Positions 58,575 through 64,000 of a stretch of 64,000 nt of DNA are shown here, one piece after another. Each line of letters opens with the position of its first letter. Position 1 is the first letter of the stretch. Both the position numbers and the translations under genes were made by a program. The notes beneath the pieces were generated by a model that had not been told where the DNA came from, did no database searches, and saw nothing but the letters and a program-made list of their open reading frames with translations. The DNA is from Comamonadaceae bacterium (GTDB lineage: Bacteria > Pseudomonadota > Gammaproteobacteria > Burkholderiales > Burkholderiaceae_C): assembly GCA_014190675.1 (NCBI GenBank), contig BJGT01000001.1, positions 1-64,000 on the forward strand, in the 5' to 3' direction.

Positions 58575-58599
58575 AGCCCCCGCCGCAGCGGTGGGGGCT
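58575..58599 (+). terminator. Hairpin after trxA
   Basis: AGCCCCC and GGGGGCT pair around GCCGCAGCGGT, which itself contains a CCG/CGG stem. It is a strong hairpin, but the following TGTCAC is not a T-tract. Termination may be partial, so trxA transcripts could continue into rho. Confidence 0.5.
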
Positions 58600-58809
58600 T
58601 GTCACTCCAGGTGTCAAGCCGGTTGGCAAAAGCAGCTGTCAAAAGCAGCTCGGCCCGGTGCATTTTTCCTGTCATAATCCCATCCAAGTTTTCATTTGAC
58701 CCAGAGTTGGGTTCGTTTCCCGTCTTAAGACTTCGCGCTTGCGGCCTCTGTCAGGTAGCGCCCAACCCCTCCCCCGGTATGTCATTTCAACCCTTCTCTG
58801 GGCTCCCTC
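58600..58809 (+). promoter_or_regulatory. rho leader, C-rich with a mini-ORF
   Basis: The 210 bp before rho contain a C-rich, G-poor run (58761-58776) of the kind Rho binds, consistent with rho autoregulation. A 14-codon ORF from 58779 to 58823 ([14 protein letters not shown]) overlaps the rho start in another frame. It lacks a clear ribosome-binding site. Regulatory function is inferred. Confidence 0.45.
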
Positions 58810-60075
58810 ATGCACTTAAATGAACTCAAGGCACTGCATGTGTCTGAAGTCCTCAAACAAGCTGAAGAGCTTGAAATTGAAAACACCGGCCGCATGCGCA
58901 AACAGGAGTTGATGTTTGCCATTATCAAAAAGCGTGCCCGAACCGGCGAGCAAATCATTGCAGACGGCGTGCTCGAAATACTGCCCGACGGCTTCGGCTT
59001 TTTGCGCAGCCCCGACACCAGCTACACCGCCAGCACCGACGACATCTACATCAGCCCCAGCCAGGTGCGCCGTTTCAACCTGCACACCGGCGACATGATC
59101 GAAGGGGAGGTTCGAACGCCAAAAGACGGCGAGCGCTACTTTGCGCTCAACAAGCTCGACCGGGTCAATAGCGGCGGCCCGGAGGACAACAAGCACAAGG
59201 TGATGTTTGAAAACCTCACCCCATTGTTCCCCAAGGTGCAAATGCGGCTGGAGCGGGAGAACATCAAAACAGACGAGAACATCACGGGTCGGGTGATTGA
59301 CATCATCGCGCCGATCGGCAAAGGGCAACGGGCACTCCTGGTCGCACCCCCGAAAAGCGGCAAAACTGTGATGATGCAGCATATCGCCCATGCTATTTCG
59401 GCCAACTATCCCGACAGCCACATGATGGTGTTACTGGTGGACGAGCGACCCGAAGAGGTCACCGAGATGCAGCGCACGGTCAAGGGAGAAGTCATTGCAT
59501 CAACCTTCGACGAGCCTGCCGCCCGCCATGTTCATGTTGCAGAAATGGTGATCGAACGGGCCAAGCGCTTGGTGGAATTGAAGAAAGATGTGGTGATATT
59601 GCTCGACTCCATCACCCGTTTGGCGCGCGCTTACAACAATGTGGTTCCCTCAAGCGGCAAGGTTCTTACTGGCGGAGTCGATTCCAATGCCTTGCAGCGG
59701 CCCAAGCGTTTTTTAGGCGCAGCGCGTAATGTTGAGGAAGGGGGCTCACTGACCATCATTGCCACCGCTTTGGTTGACACCGGGAGCCGAATGGACGAGG
59801 TCATTTTTGAAGAATTCAAAGGCACAGGCAATTCGGAAATCCACCTCGACCGGCGACTGTACGAAAAGCGGGTGTTCCCCTCCATACAACTGAACCGTAG
59901 CGGTACCCGCCGAGAAGAGTTGTTGCTACAGCCCGAGATTTTGCAAAAAACCCGCATCCTGCGCCAGTTTTTGTACAACATGGATGAGGTCGAAGCCATG
60001 GAGATGGTGCTCAAACAAATGCGGGCCACCAAGACAAACAGCGAATTCTTCGACATGATGCGCCGGGGTGGCTAG
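58810..60075 (+). CDS. rho: Transcription termination factor Rho
   Basis: Rho is the hexameric RNA helicase that ends transcription at rut sites. It has 421 residues. The N-terminal RNA-binding CSD has [12 protein letters not shown], Walker A is APPKSGKT, and [10 protein letters not shown] follows. The Q-loop and R-loop regions [20 protein letters not shown] and [13 protein letters not shown] are complete. Length and motifs are normal. The gene follows trxA, a common order in proteobacteria. A long leader precedes it. Confidence 0.98.
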   Translation: MHLNELKALHVSEVLKQAEELEIENTGRMRKQELMFAIIKKRARTGEQIIADGVLEILPDGFGFLRSPDTSYTASTDDIYISPSQVRRFNLHTGDMIEGEVRTPKDGERYFALNKLDRVNSGGPEDNKHKVMFENLTPLFPKVQMRLERENIKTDENITGRVIDIIAPIGKGQRALLVAPPKSGKTVMMQHIAHAISANYPDSHMMVLLVDERPEEVTEMQRTVKGEVIASTFDEPAARHVHVAEMVIERAKRLVELKKDVVILLDSITRLARAYNNVVPSSGKVLTGGVDSNALQRPKRFLGAARNVEEGGSLTIIATALVDTGSRMDEVIFEEFKGTGNSEIHLDRRLYEKRVFPSIQLNRSGTRREELLLQPEILQKTRILRQFLYNMDEVEAMEMVLKQMRATKTNSEFFDMMRRGG

Positions 60076-60204
60076 TGCCTCGGCAAGGAAGTAACCCAAC
60101 AAAGTGAAATCGCTGGATGTACCGAAGCCATAGTTACAGTCAAGGCTATGGAAAGCATTTGTAACGACGGCCTAGGTGCTGATGCAGGCCAACAGATTTC
60201 GGCG

Positions 60205-60232
60205 TTTCTGGGCCGGGGTACTGGACTATAAT
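60205..60232 (+). promoter_or_regulatory. Putative rpmE promoter
   Basis: TATAAT at 60227-60232 is a perfect -10, with TTTCTG at 60205-60210 as a poor -35 (16-bp spacing). It would give a 5' leader of about 85 nt before rpmE. Confidence 0.4.
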
Positions 60233-60324
60233 TTGCGGCTTTTCTTGCTAAGTACAACGGGTTTTTAATTTGACAAATGCTTGTCCGATTACCCGACGCG
60301 GCTGGCTCAACTGATGGATCAACA

Positions 60325-60582
60325 ATGAAAACTGGCATTCACCCCAACTACCGAGAGGTCTGTTTCATGGACCTCTCCAATGGCTTCAAATTCGTCACCC
60401 GCTCCTGCGCTAACGCCAAAGAGATGATCAAAATGGAAGACGGCCGCGAACTGCCGCTCTACAAGCTCGACACCTCGAGCGAATCCCACCCTTTTTACAC
60501 CGGCACCCAAAAATCAGTTGATAACATGGGCGGGCGTGTGGAGCGCTTCCGCAACCGCTTCGGCAAGACTGCAGCCAAATAA
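60325..60582 (+). CDS. rpmE: 50S ribosomal protein L31
   Basis: An 85-residue L31. HPNYREVCF and [20 protein letters not shown] followed by RFRNRF are the family signatures. It lacks the four-Cys zinc site of classical type A L31; only two Cys remain (in VCF and SCAN), so it is a zinc-independent (C-minus) form with type B-like length. The ATG at 60325 is chosen because homologues start there. A terminator follows at 60607. Confidence 0.93.
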   Translation: MKTGIHPNYREVCFMDLSNGFKFVTRSCANAKEMIKMEDGRELPLYKLDTSSESHPFYTGTQKSVDNMGGRVERFRNRFGKTAAK

Positions 60583-60606
60583 GCTGGCCGCAGTTTCCCG
60601 CAGCGC

Positions 60607-60638
60607 AGGCAGCCCGGTTTACCGCGCTGCCTTTTTTT
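60607..60638 (+). terminator. Terminator after rpmE
   Basis: AGGCAGC and GCTGCCT form a 7-bp stem around CCGGTTTACCGC, followed by TTTTTTT. It ends 5 bp before the next ATG. Confidence 0.85.
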
Positions 60639-60642
60639 CTTA

Positions 60643-62370
60643 ATGAACAAATCCAACCCGGCCATCGTCACGCAGTCTGCGGTTCGGCGTATGCCACGAG
60701 CCGCGCTGCTGCTGCTTTGTCTGGCTTATGTTCTACCGGGCTTGTTCGGGCGTGCGCCCTGGCGCAGCGACGATATCAACGCTTTTGGCTTTATGCTCGA
60801 GTTGGCCAGCGGCGGCGGTGACTGGTGGTCGCCACGAATCATGGGTTTGGTGCCAGAGGTGGATGCCTTGCTCCCCTACTGGCTAGGGGCTTGGGCCATA
60901 CAGTTGGCGCCTGCTTGGCTGGGGCCAGACAATGCCGTTCGCATTCCCTCTGTTGCGCTGCTCTCCTTGGCCTTGGTAGCGACTTGGTATGGGGCCTACC
61001 ATCTTGCACGCAGCCCCAAGGCACAGCCCCTTGCCTTTGCCTTTGGCGGTGAAGCCCAGCCCGCTGACTATGCCCGAGCCCTGGCGGATGGCGCCTTGCT
61101 GGCCTTGATCGCCTGCCTGGGTTTGGCACAGCCCGCCCACGAAACCACCGCCAGTCTGGCGCAGCTCAGTTTTTCGGCACTGGTTTTTTATGGTTTTGCA
61201 GCGGCCCCAAGCGGTAAACCGCTGCCGCTGCTCAGCATGGGGTTGGGCTTGGCTGCACTGGCGCTGTCGGGCGCCCCTAGCGTGGCGGTGCTGCTGGGCC
61301 TGGGTGGCTCTCTGAGCCTGCTGAGTCCCGAAGCAGAGCAACATCCCAGTGAGCCCGTAACACGCCGCGGGGCTACCGCCATGGTGGCAAAGTCTGTGTT
61401 GATCACCTGCTTGGTTGCACTGATGGCCAGTGCCCTGGATCTCTGGCGCTGGCGTATCGCAGTGCCGGGCACTGAAACGCAGATCTGGCTGGGCCTGGGC
61501 AAACTCCTTGTTTGGTTTACCTGGCCGACTTGGCCGCTGGCGCTTTGGAGCCTGTGGCGCTGGCGCCATCATTTTTTTCGGGCCGGCCAGTTGCCGAGTA
61601 AACACCTGCTGCTGCCACTTTGGTTTGCCGGACTGGCCCTGCTCGCAACACTCTTCACCCATTCACCCGAGCGATCCCTGTTACTGGCGCTACCGCCCCT
61701 GGCCACCCTTGCTGCCTTTGCTTTGCCCACCCTGAACCGCAGCCTATCAGCCCTGATCGATTGGTTTACCCTGTTGTTTTTCTCTGGCTGTGCGTTCATC
61801 ATCTGGGTGGTTTGGGTGGCCATGCAAACCGGTGTTCCCTGGCAACCGGCGGCCAATGTGGAGCGTCTGGCGCCTGGCTTTGTGCCAAGTTTCGCGCCGC
61901 CACACTTTCTCATCGCGCTCGCGGCCACTCTGGGCTGGGTATGGCTGGTGCAATGGCGCGTTGGGCGACACCGCGCAGCCATTTGGAAGAGCCTGATCCT
62001 TCCTGCTGGAGGGGCCGCTTTGTGCTGGCTGTTACTAATGACGCTTTGGCTGCCGCTGCTCGACTATGCACGCAGCTACCTGCCCATGGTGGCTCAGGCC
62101 CAGCGGAGTATGCAGGGCAGCCCCTGTGCTCAACAAACGGGGCTAAATGCAGGGCAAATCACCGCATTGCGCTTCCACGGCGGCTTGGTCCTGACGGCCC
62201 TGCAACAACAAAACTCGTGTGCTTGGTTGATTGTTGGCATAGACCCGACACAGCAGGCCGTAGCCACAGTTGATGCCTCAGAGTGGACGCTGCACGCCCA
62301 GTCTAGTCACCCGACCGATCGGGACGACAACTGGCTGATCTACCGGCGGCGGGCCCAAACTGGCTTGTAG
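60643..62370 (+). CDS. Polytopic membrane protein, glycosyltransferase 39/ArnT-like
   Basis: A 575-residue inner-membrane protein with about 11 predicted helices. The first loop has PWRSDDINAFGFMLE, an Asp-Asp pair where GT39/ArnT-type transferases place their catalytic acid. Several long hydrophobic helices follow, such as LPLLSMGLGLAALALSG and PSVAVLLGLGGSLSLL. A soluble C-terminal domain starts about residue 480 (ARSYLPMVAQAQRSM). Donor and acceptor are unknown. The ATG follows the rpmE terminator by 5 bp, leaving little room for its own promoter. It is convergent with phoR. Confidence 0.78.
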   Translation: MNKSNPAIVTQSAVRRMPRAALLLLCLAYVLPGLFGRAPWRSDDINAFGFMLELASGGGDWWSPRIMGLVPEVDALLPYWLGAWAIQLAPAWLGPDNAVRIPSVALLSLALVATWYGAYHLARSPKAQPLAFAFGGEAQPADYARALADGALLALIACLGLAQPAHETTASLAQLSFSALVFYGFAAAPSGKPLPLLSMGLGLAALALSGAPSVAVLLGLGGSLSLLSPEAEQHPSEPVTRRGATAMVAKSVLITCLVALMASALDLWRWRIAVPGTETQIWLGLGKLLVWFTWPTWPLALWSLWRWRHHFFRAGQLPSKHLLLPLWFAGLALLATLFTHSPERSLLLALPPLATLAAFALPTLNRSLSALIDWFTLLFFSGCAFIIWVVWVAMQTGVPWQPAANVERLAPGFVPSFAPPHFLIALAATLGWVWLVQWRVGRHRAAIWKSLILPAGGAALCWLLLMTLWLPLLDYARSYLPMVAQAQRSMQGSPCAQQTGLNAGQITALRFHGGLVLTALQQQNSCAWLIVGIDPTQQAVATVDASEWTLHAQSSHPTDRDDNWLIYRRRAQTGL

Positions 62371-62408
62371 CCCTGTGGCCTGTAACGGGCTGCCAATTTG
62401 CGCTTGGG

Positions 62409-63740
62409 TCAACTGTTGCGCAACACACGGTCTGCCGGGAACACAATGGCGAACCGCGAGCCCTCACCGGTTTTACTGGCAATACTCAGTTCAGCGCCAT
62501 GGCGCTGGCAGACATGTTTGACGATCGCCAAACCTAAACCGGTTCCACCGGAATCGCGCGAGCGGCTGCGGTCAACCCGGTAGAACCGCTCGGTCAAGCG
62601 GGGAATATGCTCAGCAGAAATGCCGGGGCCGGTGTCTTCCACGGAAAACTCGGCGCCGCCGTCGGGCACACCGCGGAGCCAAACCTTAATGCTGCCGCCG
62701 GCTGGCGTGTACCGAATGGCATTGCTCACCAGATTGCTGGCGGCACTGAATATCTCGCTAGTCGCGCCCAGCAACTGTCCCTGCAACAGGCATTCAAAAC
62801 TCAAGGACTGCGTGATTTCAGGCACATCGCTTTGGCTGTGCAGCAGTTGGCGTCCCTCCTGCTCGAGCTGAGCCATGAGTTCGGCGGCGCTAATGTGTTC
62901 GGCGAAGTCTGGCGGCAGACTGCCTTCGAGATTGGAGAGCGTCAATAAATCGCTGACAAGAACCTGCATACGACGCGCTTGTACCGACATCATGGCCAGA
63001 TAACTGTCTCGCTCACACTGCTTGAGAGGCAGGGTCTGAAGCGTCTCCACAAAACCCGAGAGAACCGTCAAAGGGGTGCGTATTTCGTGCGACACATTGG
63101 CTACAAAGTCACGCCGTATAGCCTCTGCCCACTTAAACGCAGTGACGTCGCGGGACAGCATCAGCAGACGACCTTCACCATAAGGGTGCATTTGCAGAGA
63201 CAACTGGATCGGATGAGAGTTTGTGCTGGCGGGACTCGATACTGTTAACTCGTGACTAAAGTCACGGGCTGCCCAGTAGGCAACGAATGCTGGATCGCGC
63301 AACAAATTGCCTAGGTACTGCTGCAGGTCACGCCGCGCATCAAGCCCAAAATGATTCGCCGCTGTTTGATTCGCCCACTCGATTCGACCATGCGCATCGA
63401 GCAATACAACCCCGTTGGGCGAAGCTTGCAGAGCCGCCACAAAATCATTCAGCCGGGCCACACTGTCTGTGCCAACACGCTCGCGCTGCCGCAACAAACG
63501 GCTTACCCGATCTGAAATTTCGCCCCAAACACCAAGCTCCACCGGCGGGCCATCGGCTTTACCGCGGCGTAGCCAGCGCAACACCCGTACGCCAAGAAGA
63601 GAATCGAAACAAAACCAAATCGACGAGGAGGCAATAACACCAGCCAAGGCACCCATGAGAGGCTGCTGAAAAAACAGCAGGAAACCAGCTACCGCGCCAA
63701 GCAGCTGCAACCCAAAAAATTGACATATTCTGGCGATCAC
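62409..63740 (-). CDS. phoR: Phosphate regulon sensor histidine kinase PhoR
   Basis: PhoR senses phosphate status with the Pst transporter and phosphorylates PhoB. It has 443 residues. Two N-terminal membrane helices (LLGAVAGFLLFF, ALAGVIASSSIWFCF) are followed by a PAS domain (ALQASPNGVVLLDAHGRIEW). The H-box is FVANVSHEIRTPLTVLSGFV. The N-box NLVSNAIRYTP and G-boxes DTGPGI and GGTGLGLAIV follow. It starts 44 bp after the phoB stop. Confidence 0.95.
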   Translation of the reverse strand: MIARICQFFGLQLLGAVAGFLLFFQQPLMGALAGVIASSSIWFCFDSLLGVRVLRWLRRGKADGPPVELGVWGEISDRVSRLLRQRERVGTDSVARLNDFVAALQASPNGVVLLDAHGRIEWANQTAANHFGLDARRDLQQYLGNLLRDPAFVAYWAARDFSHELTVSSPASTNSHPIQLSLQMHPYGEGRLLMLSRDVTAFKWAEAIRRDFVANVSHEIRTPLTVLSGFVETLQTLPLKQCERDSYLAMMSVQARRMQVLVSDLLTLSNLEGSLPPDFAEHISAAELMAQLEQEGRQLLHSQSDVPEITQSLSFECLLQGQLLGATSEIFSAASNLVSNAIRYTPAGGSIKVWLRGVPDGGAEFSVEDTGPGISAEHIPRLTERFYRVDRSRSRDSGGTGLGLAIVKHVCQRHGAELSIASKTGEGSRFAIVFPADRVLRNS

Positions 63741-63784
63741 GGGCTCAGCATTGAAGCCTCGGGGCGAAACGGACTGAAACCAAC

Positions 63785-64000
63785 TCAGGCATCTGATTTG
63801 GCAGGCAGGGCTGTGACCACTTTTCCAGTCAAGCGGTAGCCCGCACCACGTACGGTTTCAATCATTTGGCCAGCTATAGGCCCGAGGGATTCCCGAAGCC
63901 GCTTCACATGAACATCAACCGTGCGCTCTTCAATAAAAACATGGTCACCCCAGACCTTGTCCAACAACTGCGATCGGCTGTGCACGCGCTCAGCATGGGT
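63785..64000 (-). CDS. phoB: PhoB response regulator, C-terminal part (truncated by window)
   Basis: Only the last 71 residues are within the window; the gene continues beyond 64000. The winged-helix DNA-binding end is clear: HSRSQLLDKVWGDHVFIEER then TVDVHVKRLRESLGPIAGQM and IETVRGAGYRLTG. With PhoR directly downstream, PhoB is the confident call. The last residues are KSDA before the stop at 63785. Confidence 0.93.
   Translation of the reverse strand, partial: THAERVHSRSQLLDKVWGDHVFIEERTVDVHVKRLRESLGPIAGQMIETVRGAGYRLTGKVVTALPAKSDA

Noticed and set aside
60883..61662. 259-codon open frame antisense to the GT39-like gene
   Set aside because: Gln/Arg-rich composition typical of a shadow frame; the sense protein has clear membrane helices.

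Overview
The window is a GC-rich bacterial chromosome segment that reads as Betaproteobacteria, order Burkholderiales, most like Comamonadaceae (Rhodoferax/Polaromonas type). This assignment is inferred from gene order and protein character: tig-clpP-clpX-lon flanked by tRNA genes, an ilvI-ilvH-ilvC-pssA-leuA run, an aat-bpt pair, a sigma factor/DUF3619/DUF3106/RDD block and dnaX-ybaB-recR. No rRNA or marker-gene comparison could be run. Nearly all of the window is ordinary, densely packed core genome. Accessory DNA is limited to one insertion sequence at the left edge and a small decayed island at a tRNA-Pro gene.

Layout. 0.13-1.73 kb: an IS with an integrase-core transposase and imperfect terminal inverted repeats. 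1.9-8.2 kb: tRNA-Cys, tRNA-Gly, lon, clpX, clpP, tig and tRNA-Leu, all on the minus strand. 8.2-12.6 kb: an RND pump and lipoprotein adaptor behind a TTGACA promoter with an overlapping palindrome. 12.7-15.75 kb: hpnC-hpnD-hpnE (squalene synthesis). 15.7-17.6 kb: a HAD hydrolase and hemH. 17.69-19.42 kb: a relic island bounded by a partial copy of tRNA-Pro and the intact tRNA-Pro. It holds an IS91-type transposase fragment, a DUF433/DUF5615 toxin-antitoxin-like pair and a broken tyrosine integrase. 19.5-21.0 kb: aat and bpt, the two N-degron aminoacyl transferases. 21.1-23.0 kb: an IclR regulator and PBP7-type endopeptidase. 23.2-29.3 kb: branched-chain amino acid genes with a leucine attenuator in front of leuA. 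29.6-32.4 kb: sigma factor, DUF3619, DUF3106, RDD and LOG proteins. 32.4-35.65 kb: PII protein, nadE and a FemAB-like protein. 35.7-38.5 kb: soluble and membrane pyrophosphatases. 38.6-42.6 kb: a TetR regulator, PF10118 protein, aldehyde dehydrogenase and SDR. 42.6-45.7 kb: moaA-mobA-moeA. 45.7-50.6 kb: a second RND pump whose adaptor carries a long Gly/Ala/Pro insert. 50.8-53.6 kb: rnhA, a methyltransferase and mltD. 53.6-56.6 kb: recR, ybaB, dnaX and SRP RNA. 56.6-64.0 kb: a flavoprotein, trxA, rho, rpmE, a polytopic membrane protein, phoR and the end of phoB.

How the parts connect. Trigger factor, ClpXP and Lon form a protein-quality-control block, and Aat/Bpt attach the destabilising residues that feed Clp proteolysis through ClpS (not in the window). 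The ilv and leu genes share a transcription unit, with leucine-specific attenuation visible in sequence between pssA and leuA. MoaA, MobA and MoeA are translationally overlapped molybdenum-cofactor genes. The two pyrophosphatases lie back to back.

No wholly new multi-gene system was found. The observations most worth following up are the 9-A run at the domain III/IV junction of dnaX with stops in both alternative frames, the tRNA-Pro relic island with its retained TA-like pair, the leuA attenuator, the low-complexity insert in the RND adaptor, and two palindromic operator candidates near efflux and TetR genes.
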